From: an uncultured Eubacteriales bacterium
GTDB taxonomy: Bacteria; Bacillota; Clostridia; Oscillospirales; Oscillospiraceae
Direction: 5' to 3'
DNA length: 7,990 nt
Assembly (NCBI GenBank): GCA_900553135.1
Contig: USCO01000099.1
Coordinates: 1-7,990 of the forward strand
Shown here: positions 1 to 5,985 of the stretch, piece by piece
Position numbering within the stretch: the stretch's first letter is position 1
Layout: every line of letters begins with the position of its first letter
Program-made: the position numbers and the translations under genes
The notes under the pieces: generated by a model
Seen by the model: the letters and a program-made list of their open reading frames with translations, nothing else
Told to the model about the DNA's origin: nothing
Databases searched by the model: none

Positions 1-301
1 GGCGGTGGCGGCCTGCCTGGCCGCGGGCCTGGACGGCATCGCCCAGGGGCTGACCCCGCCCCCGGAGATCCCCGGCAACATTTACGCCATGGACCAGGAG
101 ACCCGGAAAGCCTTCGGCATCGAGGCCCTGCCCCGGAACCTGGAGGAGGCCTTGGTGGAGATGGAGCGGGACCCGGTGGTCATGGACGTACTGGGCCCCC
201 ATGTGGCCCAGCATTACCTCAACGGCAAGCAGAAAGAGTGGGAGGAGTACCAGACCCGGGTATCCAGCTGGGAACTGGAAAAGTACCTGGTCATCTACTA
301 A
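1..301 (+). CDS. glnA: Glutamine synthetase, C-terminal end (5' truncated by window)
   Basis: Type I glutamine synthetase condenses glutamate and ammonia to glutamine using ATP in the cytoplasm. Only about the last 99 residues are present; the reading frame enters at base 2 and the gene starts outside the window. The visible part begins AVAACLAAGLDGI and continues with the proline-rich TPPPEIPGNIY segment, a DLP-like ALPRNLEEAL helix and the terminal WELEKYLVIY, all typical of the C-terminal end of clostridial GS enzymes (about 440 residues in full). The catalytic core and the adenylylation-loop region are not visible, so subtype cannot be settled. The stop lies 21 bases before the ANTAR regulator, suggesting one operon whose regulation is tied to nitrogen or glutamine status. 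The identification is from the family's conserved tail and is considered safe. Confidence 0.93.
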   Translation, partial: AVAACLAAGLDGIAQGLTPPPEIPGNIYAMDQETRKAFGIEALPRNLEEALVEMERDPVVMDVLGPHVAQHYLNGKQKEWEEYQTRVSSWELEKYLVIY

Positions 302-322
302 GCCGGAGAGGGGGACTGGCCA

Positions 323-862
323 TTGGAAACCGTGATCGTGGCCTTTGAAAACGAAAAATTCAGCCGTCAGGTCAGCGAACTGCTGGAGAGCAGCGGCGCG
401 GCCTCCTGCCTGACCTGCTCCTCGGGGGACCAGGTGCGCCGTCTGCTGGGACGGCAGGCGGTGTACTGCGTGGTGTGCGGCCCACATTTGGCTGACGGAC
501 CTGCGGAGTGGCTGGCGGAAGATCTGCCCCCCGAGTGCTTCATGCTGCTGGTGGGCAGCAAGCACCAGCTGGATGCCCGTGGGGAGGTGAACATCTTCAA
601 GATGTCCACCCCCATCCGGCGGGAGGAGATGCTCATTACCGTGCGCCTGATGCTGCAATTCGGCCGCCGGGTGGAAAAGCTCATGCGTCCCGCCCGCAGT
701 GCCATGGAGCAGCAGCTGGTGGACCGGGCCAAGCAGGCCCTCATGGCCCGCTTTGATATCTCGGAGGAGGAGGCCCACCGCCGCCTGCAGAAGCGCAGCA
801 TGGACAGCGGCAGAAAGCTCTCCCAGACCGCCCGCCGGGTGCTGGCGGAGCTGGAGGAATAA
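323..862 (+). CDS. ANTAR-domain regulator with degenerate receiver domain
   Basis: A 179-residue protein with a receiver-like N-terminal domain (about residues 2-115) and a C-terminal ANTAR RNA-binding domain (about 124-176). The ANTAR match is clear: LVDRAKQALMARFDISEEEA followed by the RRLQKRSMDSGRKLSQTA helix. Proteins of this family bind paired hexaloop RNA hairpins and prevent transcription termination. The receiver is unusual: at the end of the beta-3-like strand YCVVC, where the phosphoacceptor Asp is expected, there is Gly53 (VVCGPHLADG), and the N-terminal acidic pair is also absent (VAFENE). Phosphorylation at the usual site is therefore unlikely. The TTG start at 323 is chosen because a GGAGAGGGGG ribosome binding site lies about 9 bases upstream. 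ANTAR regulators following glnA are a recurrent arrangement in Clostridia, so a role in nitrogen-gene antitermination is inferred, not shown. Confidence 0.88.
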   Translation: METVIVAFENEKFSRQVSELLESSGAASCLTCSSGDQVRRLLGRQAVYCVVCGPHLADGPAEWLAEDLPPECFMLLVGSKHQLDARGEVNIFKMSTPIRREEMLITVRLMLQFGRRVEKLMRPARSAMEQQLVDRAKQALMARFDISEEEAHRRLQKRSMDSGRKLSQTARRVLAELEE

Positions 863-895
863 CAGAAAACTTAGAAGCATAGGTTCCAGACAAGG

Positions 896-937
896 GCCGG
901 AGCGGGGCAGGGCGCCCCGCTCCGGCTGTTTTTGTTT
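896..937 (+). terminator. Intrinsic terminator after the glnA-ANTAR pair
   Basis: A perfect 12-bp GC-rich stem, GCCGGAGCGGGG (896-907) with CCCCGCTCCGGC (915-926), closes a 7-base loop and is followed by TGTTTTTGTTT. It ends immediately before the ribosome binding site of dapF, leaving no room for a promoter between them, so it may end the upstream operon only partly or act as an attenuator for dapF. Confidence 0.88.
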
Positions 938-949
938 GGAGGGGTGCGT

Positions 950-1738
950 ATGCATTTTACCAAGATGCAGGGCCTGGGCAACGACTACCTGTACCTGAAC
1001 TGTCTGGAGGGAGCGCCGGAGGATCTGCCCGGCCTGGCCATCCGCCTGTCCGACCGCCACTTCGGCGTGGGGGGAGACGGGATCATCTGCATTGGCCCGG
1101 GCAAGACAGGGGACTTTTCCATGGAGATGTACAACGCCGACGGCTCCCGGGGAGCCATGTGCGGCAACGGCATCCGCTGCGTGGGCAAGTACGTGTACGA
1201 CAAGGGGCTGACCCGAAAGACCTGCCTGACCATCGACACCGATGCCGGGCCCCGGCTGGTGGAGCTGGAGGTGCGGGGCGGCCGGGCGGTGCGGGTGTCA
1301 GTGGACATGGGCGTTCCGGTGGTAAAGCCGGGAATGGATGTGGCGGCAGGGGAGGAGACTTTCCGGCTCTATCCCGTGGAGGTGGGTAATCCCCACGGGG
1401 TGGTGTTCTGCCAGGAGCCCGCCGCCGTGGATTTGGGGCAGGTGGGCCCCGTTCTGGAGCGGCTGTTTCCCGGCGGCATCAACGTGGAATTTGCCGCCCC
1501 CAGAGGGCAGGACCGGCTGGAGGTGCGGGTGTGGGAGCGGGGCAGCGGGATCACTCTGGCCTGCGGCACCGGGGCCTGCGCCGCCTTGGCGGCGGCGGTA
1601 AAAACGGGGCGGTGCGCAAGGCAGTGCGCCGTCCGCCTGCCCGGCGGCATGTTGGATCTGGACTGGGACCGGGACAGCGGACACATGAGGATGACCGGTC
1701 CGGCGGTGACGGTGTTCGAGGGCGAGGTGGAAATTTAA
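950..1738 (+). CDS. dapF: Diaminopimelate epimerase
   Basis: Cofactor-independent epimerase that converts LL-diaminopimelate to meso-diaminopimelate, the lysine precursor and peptidoglycan cross-linking residue, in the cytoplasm. The protein starts MHFTKMQGLGNDY, the family's N-terminal signature. It has the two catalytic thiols in their usual settings: Cys71 in MCGNGIRCVG and Cys205 in ACGTGACAA. Glycine-rich GVGGDG and the YNADGSRG segment are also family features. The ATG at 950 is preferred over the TTG at 932 because the protein then begins at the conserved MHFTKM and GGAGGGG sits 6-7 bases upstream. At 262 residues it is slightly shorter than many homologues (about 275), with no gap in the active site. 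The next gene, dapL, makes its substrate. A terminator hairpin ends just before its ribosome binding site. Confidence 0.96.
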   Translation: MHFTKMQGLGNDYLYLNCLEGAPEDLPGLAIRLSDRHFGVGGDGIICIGPGKTGDFSMEMYNADGSRGAMCGNGIRCVGKYVYDKGLTRKTCLTIDTDAGPRLVELEVRGGRAVRVSVDMGVPVVKPGMDVAAGEETFRLYPVEVGNPHGVVFCQEPAAVDLGQVGPVLERLFPGGINVEFAAPRGQDRLEVRVWERGSGITLACGTGACAALAAAVKTGRCARQCAVRLPGGMLDLDWDRDSGHMRMTGPAVTVFEGEVEI

Positions 1739-1740
1739 CG

Positions 1741-1769
1741 TTGACAACCGGGGGGGTATGGTGAATAAT
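1741..1769 (+). promoter_or_regulatory. Sigma-A type promoter for dapL
   Basis: A consensus TTGACA (1741-1746) is separated by 17 bases from AATAAT (1764-1769), starting two bases after the dapF stop. The dapL ribosome binding site AAAGGAG is at 1801-1807. dapL is therefore probably transcribed independently of, as well as together with, dapF. No riboswitch-like structure was recognised in the short leader. Confidence 0.75.
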
Positions 1770-1816
1770 ATCAAACATGGTAAACGACCGAAATTGCCAC
1801 AAAGGAGTTGTGCTGT

Positions 1817-3040
1817 ATGACCAAAGTAAATCAGAACTTTTTAAAGCTGCCCGGCAGCTATCTCTTCTCCGAGATCGCCCGCCGGCTGTCCGCTTATACC
1901 GCTGAGCACCCCGAGGCGAAGATGATCCGCCTGGGCATCGGCGACGTGACCCGTCCCTTGGTTCCCGCCGTCATTGAGGCCATGCACAAGGCTGTGGACG
2001 AGATGGGCACCTTTGAGGGCTTCCACGGCTATGGCCCCGAGCAGGGCTACGATTTCCTGAGAGAGGCCATCGCCAAGACTGACTACGCCGCCCGGGGCGT
2101 GGACATCAAGCCCGAGGAGATCTTTGTTTCCGACGGCGCCAAGAGCGACTGCGGCAATATCGGCGACATTTTCGGCGAGGACAACGTGGTGGCCGTGTGC
2201 GACCCCGTCTACCCCGTGTACGTGGACACCAACGCCATGGCCGGCCGGGCCGGTGAGTTCCAGGAGGAGCTGGGCAAGTGGTCCAAGCTGGTCTACATGG
2301 CCTGTGTGGAGGAGAATGGCTTTACCCCCCAGATCCCCCAGGAGAAGGTGGATATGATCTACCTCTGTTTCCCCAACAACCCCACCGGCGCTGTGGCCAC
2401 CCGGGAGCAGCTGAAGGCTTGGGTGGACTACGCCAATGCCAACCAGGCGGTCATCCTCTATGACTCCGCCTACGAGGCCTTCATCACCCAGGAGGATGTG
2501 CCCCACACCATCTATGAGATCGAGGGGGCCCGCACCTGCGCCATCGAGTTCCGGTCCTTCTCCAAGACCGCCGGCTTCACCGGCAACCGCTGCGCCTACA
2601 CCGTGGTGCCCATGGAGCTGGAGCGGGACGGCGCCAAGCTCAACGCCCTGTGGAACCGCCGACAGTGCACCAAGTTCAACGGCGTGCCTTACGTGGTCCA
2701 GCGGGGCGCCGCCGCGGTGTACACCGAGGAGGGCCAGCGCCAGATCAAGGAGACCATCGCCTACTACCAGGAGAACGCCCGGGTCATCCGGGAGGGTCTC
2801 ACCGAGGCGGGCCTGACCTGCTTCGGCGGCGTGAACGCCCCCTATATCTGGCTGAAGACCCCCGACGGAATGGGCTCCTGGGAGTTCTTTGACAAGCTGC
2901 TGAAGGAGGCCAACGTGGTCACCACCCCCGGCGCGGGCTTCGGTCCCAGCGGCGAGGGGTATATCCGCCTGACCGCCTTCGGCGATGCCGACGCCACCAA
3001 GGAAGCTGTGGCCCGCATCCGCACCATGCTGGGCCGGTAA
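1817..3040 (+). CDS. dapL: LL-diaminopimelate aminotransferase
   Basis: PLP-dependent class I/II aminotransferase that converts tetrahydrodipicolinate directly to LL-diaminopimelate with glutamate as amino donor, bypassing the succinylase and acetylase branches. The 407-residue protein matches the usual DapL length and opens with the characteristic NFLKLPGSYLFSEIARR. It keeps RLGIGDVTRPL, the substrate-loop segment FHGYGPEQGYDFLREAI, NNPTG at 187-191 and the PLP lysine Lys250 in SFSKTAGFTGNR. The ATG at 1817 is chosen over the in-frame TTG at 1808 because AAAGGAG lies 9 bases before it and MTKVNQNFLKLPGSY matches the family start. It follows dapF, which acts on its product, and has its own promoter and terminator. 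Related aromatic or branched-chain aminotransferases are unlikely given the signature N-terminus. Confidence 0.96.
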   Translation: MTKVNQNFLKLPGSYLFSEIARRLSAYTAEHPEAKMIRLGIGDVTRPLVPAVIEAMHKAVDEMGTFEGFHGYGPEQGYDFLREAIAKTDYAARGVDIKPEEIFVSDGAKSDCGNIGDIFGEDNVVAVCDPVYPVYVDTNAMAGRAGEFQEELGKWSKLVYMACVEENGFTPQIPQEKVDMIYLCFPNNPTGAVATREQLKAWVDYANANQAVILYDSAYEAFITQEDVPHTIYEIEGARTCAIEFRSFSKTAGFTGNRCAYTVVPMELERDGAKLNALWNRRQCTKFNGVPYVVQRGAAAVYTEEGQRQIKETIAYYQENARVIREGLTEAGLTCFGGVNAPYIWLKTPDGMGSWEFFDKLLKEANVVTTPGAGFGPSGEGYIRLTAFGDADATKEAVARIRTMLGR

Positions 3041-3052
3041 TCCAGACAAAAG

Positions 3053-3089
3053 ACACCGCTCTTCCGAATGTTGGGAGGGCGGTGTTTTT
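3053..3089 (+). terminator. Intrinsic terminator after dapL
   Basis: ACACCGCTCTTCC (3053-3065) pairs with GGGAGGGCGGTGT (3073-3085), including two G-T pairs, around a 7-base loop, and runs into TTTTT. It begins 12 bases after the dapL stop and separates the lysine genes from the acetyltransferase. Confidence 0.9.
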
Positions 3090-3126
3090 GTTGGGATAAG
3101 GTTGAAAATATATTTCGAGGAGATAC

Positions 3127-3186
3127 AAAAATAAAAATTATTTTTCACTAAATTCTCTTTACCAGAGGCGGGATGTCCGCTATAAT
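3127..3186 (+). promoter_or_regulatory. Promoter of the sugar acetyltransferase, with A/T-rich upstream element
   Basis: A perfect TATAAT (3181-3186) lies 17 bases after TTTACC (3158-3163), a 4/6 match to the -35 consensus. Upstream, at 3127-3145, is an A/T-rich tract with an inverted repeat (AAAAATAA / TTATTTTT), in the position of an UP element. Transcription would begin near 3192, giving a leader of about 40 bases before the AAGGAG at 3216-3221. Confidence 0.7.
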
Positions 3187-3213
3187 AGGGCTGTTTTTCA
3201 GGATAACATCCCG
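3169..3213. repeat. 8-bp inverted repeat flanking the acetyltransferase -10 box
   Basis: CGGGATGT (3169-3176, in the promoter spacer) is exactly complementary to ACATCCCG (3206-3213, between the predicted start of transcription and the ribosome binding site). The two arms are 37 bases apart centre to centre. The placement around the -10 and start site resembles a two-site operator or a looping site. No regulator is known from this window, so the function is inferred. Confidence 0.4.
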
Positions 3214-3231
3214 TGAAGGAGATGGAAAAGG

Positions 3232-3807
3232 ATGACAGAGCGAGAGAAAATGTTGTCCGGACAGTTCTACTGTGCGGATGAACCTGATCTGAATGCCGCG
3301 CGGCACCGGGCCGACCTGCTATGCTGCCAGCTCAATGCTCTTCCTATGACCGAGACCGAGCTTCGAAAGCAGGTGCTAAGGCAGCTGCTGGGCAAGGTGG
3401 GGGAGAACTGCACCATCAATCCTCAGTTCCGCTGTGACTACGGCAGCTACATCCAGGTGGGTGAGAACTTCTTTGCCAACTACAACTGCGTTATCCTAGA
3501 CTGCGCCCCGGTGACGTTCGGGGACAATGTGTTCATCGCCCCCAACTGCGGCTTCTATACTGCCGGACATCCCCTGGACTATCCCACCCGCAACGCTCTG
3601 CTGGAGTTTGCCAAGCCCATCACCGTAGGTGACAACGTGTGGATTGGAGGCAACGTGGTGGTACTGCCCGGAGTGACTATCGGTTCCGGAGCGGTGATCG
3701 GTGCGGGCAGTGTGGTCAGTCGGGATATCCCGGAAAATGTACTGGCAGTGGGTAATCCCTGCCGTCCCATCCGATCCATCAATCAGAAGGACCGGAGAAT
3801 GCTTTGA
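3232..3807 (+). CDS. Sugar O-acetyltransferase (maltose/galactoside acetyltransferase family)
   Basis: A 191-residue hexapeptide-repeat acyltransferase of the Maa/LacA/NodL group, which transfers acetyl from acetyl-CoA to a sugar hydroxyl; the sugar cannot be told from sequence. The N-terminal segment MTEREKMLSGQFYCADEPDL matches the maltose acetyltransferase N-terminal domain, and residues about 55-180 hold the left-handed beta-helix repeats (for example VGENFFANYNC, ITVGDNVWIGGNVVVLPGVTIGSGAVIGAG). The catalytic His is His113 in YTAGHPLDY, with Asn83 and Asp90 in the usual neighbouring turn. Length is normal for the family. The ATG at 3232 has AAGGAG 10 bases upstream. It is a single-gene unit between the dapL terminator and the glmS leader, with its own promoter. 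Its wobble positions look less strictly G/C than those of dapF, dapL or glmS, which might hint at separate ancestry, but this was judged by eye. Confidence 0.9.
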   Translation: MTEREKMLSGQFYCADEPDLNAARHRADLLCCQLNALPMTETELRKQVLRQLLGKVGENCTINPQFRCDYGSYIQVGENFFANYNCVILDCAPVTFGDNVFIAPNCGFYTAGHPLDYPTRNALLEFAKPITVGDNVWIGGNVVVLPGVTIGSGAVIGAGSVVSRDIPENVLAVGNPCRPIRSINQKDRRML

Positions 3808-3810
3808 TAG

Positions 3811-3831
3811 AAAAGTGTACTGCGCTTTTTT
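3811..3831 (+). terminator. Weak possible terminator after the acetyltransferase
   Basis: AAAAGTGT (3811-3818) can pair with GCGCTTTT (3822-3829), with two G-T pairs, around a 3-base loop, and a run of six T (3826-3831) overlaps the stem end. It is weak and starts 4 bases after the stop, so some readthrough into the glmS leader is possible. A possible -35, TTGATA (3804-3809), overlaps the stop codon, but its best -10 partners are poorly spaced, so no glmS promoter is asserted. Confidence 0.4.
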
Positions 3832-3860
3832 ATACCATATCGCAGAAAGAAAGGAGGATC

Positions 3861-3956
3861 ATGGGTCTGTCCCATCACAAAGCGCCAGCGCCTGCCCCAT
3901 TTGGGGCAGGACGACGAGGAGAAGGGAGTATCGAAGGGACGCACGGCGTCCTGTAA
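3861..3956 (+). other. Possible 31-codon ORF overlapping the glmS ribozyme
   Basis: An ATG at 3861 follows AAGGAGG (3851-3857) with a short 3-base gap and reads 31 codons to TAA at 3954, beginning MGLSHHKAPAPAPFGAGRR. It crosses the ribozyme cleavage site (3881/3882) and much of its 5' core. The first bases, ATGGG TCTGT CCCAT (3861-3875), can form a small hairpin that would hide the start. The protein is not recognised and may be fortuitous. It is listed because the ribosome binding site is strong and translation here would clash with ribozyme folding. Confidence 0.2.
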
Positions 3957-4048
3957 ATTCGGCGGATGCCCTTCCGTGCCGCTCCGGGCGCGCACTCAGT
4001 CTACAAATATGCGGGTGACCGCAAAACAGAGGGGCTGAGACCGGGGAA
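3881..4048 (+). ncRNA. glmS self-cleaving ribozyme (glucosamine-6-phosphate responsive)
   Basis: This leader RNA cleaves itself when glucosamine-6-phosphate binds, lowering glmS expression. Conserved core parts are present in order: AGCGCC (3881-3886; cleavage expected between A3881 and G3882), GACGAGG (3913-3919), GGGAGTATCGA (3924-3934) and TTCGGCGGATGCCC (3958-3971). A hairpin CCTGCCCC/GGGGCAGG (3891-3898 with 3903-3910, loop ATTT) caps P1. GAAGGG (3921-3926) pairs with CCCTTC (3969-3974). GTGC/GCAC (3976-3979, 3992-3995) forms P3, and its loop CTCCGG (3982-3987) can pair with CCGGGG (4041-4046) as the P3.1 pseudoknot. CTCAG/CTGAG and a GCGG-GTGA-CCGC tetraloop hairpin (4011-4022) give P4 and P4.1. 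The glmS gene follows, as in known examples. The exact 3' edge is uncertain by a few bases. Confidence 0.95.
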
Positions 4049-4058
4049 CGAGGTGCAA

Positions 4059-4100
4059 ATGGCTGCGAGTTTGTCCTCCATATTTTGGCAAGTGCCATAG
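4059..4100 (+). other. Possible 13-codon leader peptide before glmS
   Basis: Directly after the ribozyme, GAGGTG (4050-4055) precedes an ATG at 4059 that reads MAASLSSIFWQVP and stops at TAG (4098-4100). The last base of the stop is the first G of the glmS GGAGG, and glmS starts 13 bases after it. A ribosome translating this ORF would melt the hairpin that covers the glmS ribosome binding site and could reinitiate at glmS. No homologue is recognised. The small size means chance is possible, so confidence is low. Confidence 0.25.
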
Positions 4101-4105
4101 GAGGA
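4074..4105 (+). promoter_or_regulatory. Hairpin sequestering the glmS Shine-Dalgarno
   Basis: TCCTCC (4074-4079) is complementary to GGAGGA (4100-4105), which contains the glmS ribosome binding site. Inside it, TGGC (4086-4089) pairs with GCCA (4094-4097) around AAGT. The two stems stack with a small asymmetric bulge. This would limit ribosome access to glmS unless opened, for example by translation of the overlapping 13-codon ORF. The pairing is seen directly; its regulatory use is inferred. Confidence 0.45.
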
Positions 4106-4113
4106 AACTGAAT

Positions 4114-5946
4114 ATGTGTGGAATTGTAGGTTTTATCGGCAAGGAACCCGCCGCCCCCATCCTGCTGGAGGGGCTGTCCCGGCTGGAATACCGGGGCTAT
4201 GATTCGGCTGGCCTGGCGGTGTACGACCCGGAAAAGGGCCTGCAGGTGGTAAAAGCCAAGGGACGCCTTCAGGTGCTGCGGGACTTGACCCAGAACGGGG
4301 CCCTGGTCCCCGGCGTCATGGGCCTGGGCCACACCCGCTGGGCTACCCACGGGGCTCCCAACGATATTAACTCCCACCCCCAGGTGAGCCAGTCCGGCCG
4401 CGTGGCGGTGGTCCACAACGGCATCATTGAAAACTATGCCAAGCTGAAAGCGTTTCTGGAGTCCAAGGGCGTCACCTTTGTTTCTGAAACGGACACCGAG
4501 GTAGTGGCCCAGCTGCTGGACTACTACTACCAGGGAGACCTGCTGGACGCCGTGGGCAAGGTGCTCCACCGCATCGAAGGGGCCTACGCCCTGGGTATCG
4601 TGTGCGCCGACGAGCCGGATAAGCTGGTGGCGGTGCGCAAGGATTCCCCCCTGATCCTGGGCTACGGCGAGGGCTTCTCCCTGCTGGCCAGCGACGTCAC
4701 CGCCGTTATCCAGTATACCCGGGAGGTATGCTATCTGGACGACGGCGAGGTGGCCGTGCTGACCCCCGAGGGGGCCCAGGTCTATAACTCCCTGCTCCAG
4801 CCCGTGGAGAAGGAGCGCTCCCATGTGGATTGGGAGATCTCCGCGGCGGAAAAGGGCGGCTATGAGCACTTCATGTTCAAGGAGATCATGGAGCAGCCCA
4901 AGGCCATCCGGGACACCATCACCCCCCGCCTGCGGGAAGGGAAAGTGGTGCTGGACGATCTCACCATCACCCGGGAGCAGCTGGAGCGTATGGACCGGCT
5001 GTATATCATCGCCTGCGGCTCCTCTTACCATGTAGGCGTCGCCGCCAAGTACATCCTGGAGCGGCTGCTGCGAATCCCCGTAGAAGTCACCCTGGCCTCG
5101 GAATTCCGGTACTGTGACCCCATCGTCACTGAGCGCACCCTGGCCCTGGTCATCAGCCAGTCGGGAGAGACCATCGACACTCTGGCCGCCATGCGGGAGG
5201 CCAAGCGCCTGGGCGCCCGGCTGCTGTCCATCGTCAACGTGGTGGGCTCCACGATCGCCCGGGAATCGGACGATGTGCTGTACACCTGGGCCGGGCCCGA
5301 GATCGCCGTGGCCACCACCAAGGCCTACTCCACCCAGCTGGCGGTGGTCTATCTGCTGGGGCTGTACTTTGCCGACCTGCTGGGCCGGGTCACTCCTCAG
5401 GAGTATGCCCAGCTGGTGGAGGAGCTGCGTCAGCTGCCCGCCAAGGCGGAGGAAATCCTGGCCAACACGGAGCAGATCCAGTATTACGCATCTATCTATT
5501 TCAACCACGACTCCGTCTTTTTCATCGGGCGGAACATCGACTATGCCGTGGGCCTGGAGGGCTCCCTGAAACTGAAGGAGATCTCCTACATCCACTCCGA
5601 GGCCTACGCCGCCGGAGAGCTGAAGCACGGCACCATCTCCCTCATTGAGGACGGCACCCTGGTGGTGGCCCTGGCGGGATGGAACCGGCTGTTTGACAAG
5701 CTGATGAGCAACGTCAAGGAGGTCAAGGCCCGTGGGGCCGACGTCATCGGCCTGGCCTGCGCCGCCCATGCCGATCAGCTGACGGCTCAGGTGGACAGCG
5801 CCCTCACCATCCCCGACGTACATCCCATGTTCCTGCCCTCTCTGGAGGTTATCCCCATGCAGTTGTTTGCCTATTACGTGGCCCTGATGCGGGGCTGCGA
5901 CATTGACAAACCCCGCAACCTGGCCAAGAGCGTGACGGTAGAATAA
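4114..5946 (+). CDS. glmS: Glutamine-fructose-6-phosphate aminotransferase (isomerizing)
   Basis: Makes glucosamine-6-phosphate from fructose-6-phosphate and glutamine, the first committed step to UDP-N-acetylglucosamine for peptidoglycan. The 610-residue protein has the normal length and domain order. A glutaminase domain (about 2-215) has the N-terminal nucleophile Cys2 in MCGIVGFIG, HTRWATHG and HNGIIENY. Two SIS domains (about 285-425 and 455-600) carry CGSSYHVG (301-308), SQSGET (348-353), Glu489 and His505 (the ELKHG His), and the C-terminal DKPRNLAKSVTVE with catalytic Lys605. The ATG at 4114 has GGAGG 9 bases upstream. Expression is very probably controlled by the glmS ribozyme in its leader, and perhaps by a Shine-Dalgarno hairpin and mini-ORF as well. 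It is monocistronic and ends at a strong hairpin facing the convergent arsenic operon. Its glutamine substrate links it to the glnA locus at the left edge. Confidence 0.98.
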   Translation: MCGIVGFIGKEPAAPILLEGLSRLEYRGYDSAGLAVYDPEKGLQVVKAKGRLQVLRDLTQNGALVPGVMGLGHTRWATHGAPNDINSHPQVSQSGRVAVVHNGIIENYAKLKAFLESKGVTFVSETDTEVVAQLLDYYYQGDLLDAVGKVLHRIEGAYALGIVCADEPDKLVAVRKDSPLILGYGEGFSLLASDVTAVIQYTREVCYLDDGEVAVLTPEGAQVYNSLLQPVEKERSHVDWEISAAEKGGYEHFMFKEIMEQPKAIRDTITPRLREGKVVLDDLTITREQLERMDRLYIIACGSSYHVGVAAKYILERLLRIPVEVTLASEFRYCDPIVTERTLALVISQSGETIDTLAAMREAKRLGARLLSIVNVVGSTIARESDDVLYTWAGPEIAVATTKAYSTQLAVVYLLGLYFADLLGRVTPQEYAQLVEELRQLPAKAEEILANTEQIQYYASIYFNHDSVFFIGRNIDYAVGLEGSLKLKEISYIHSEAYAAGELKHGTISLIEDGTLVVALAGWNRLFDKLMSNVKEVKARGADVIGLACAAHADQLTAQVDSALTIPDVHPMFLPSLEVIPMQLFAYYVALMRGCDIDKPRNLAKSVTVE

Positions 5947-5950
5947 CGCA

Positions 5951-5985
5951 GAAGCCCCGGAGCATTTGCTCCGGGGCTTCTTTTT
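5951..5985 (+). terminator. Intrinsic terminator after glmS
   Basis: A perfect 13-bp stem, GAAGCCCCGGAGC (5951-5963) with GCTCCGGGGCTTC (5968-5980), has an ATTT loop and a TTTTT tail (5981-5985). The tail overlaps the stop codon of the convergent arsC. Read on the minus strand the same hairpin lacks a T run, so it is a good terminator mainly for glmS. Confidence 0.93.

Noticed and set aside
863..937. ANTAR-type paired hexaloop antiterminator before dapF
   Set aside because: I searched the 33 bases before the hairpin for hexaloops with A at position 1 and G at position 4 in stable stems. Candidates such as ATAGGT have no matching stem, so only the terminator is claimed.
932..949. TTG start for dapF six codons upstream
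   Set aside because: It lies in the terminator tail, has no ribosome binding site, and adds residues before the conserved MHFTKM start.
1739..1816. Lysine riboswitch ahead of dapL
   Set aside because: The interval is only 78 bases, already contains the promoter, and is far too short for the lysine riboswitch.
1841..3148. 435-codon open frame on the minus strand opposite dapL
   Set aside because: It mirrors the codon pattern of dapL, runs through the dapL terminator and shows no domain or ribosome binding site.
3804..3842. Promoter for glmS from TTGATA with TTTATA or TATACC
   Set aside because: Spacing is 19-21 bases and the -10 matches are weak, so I mention it but do not assert it.
5946..5985. 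Bidirectional terminator serving arsC as well
   Set aside because: On the minus strand the hairpin is followed by TGCGTTATTC, without a T run, so only the glmS direction is supported.
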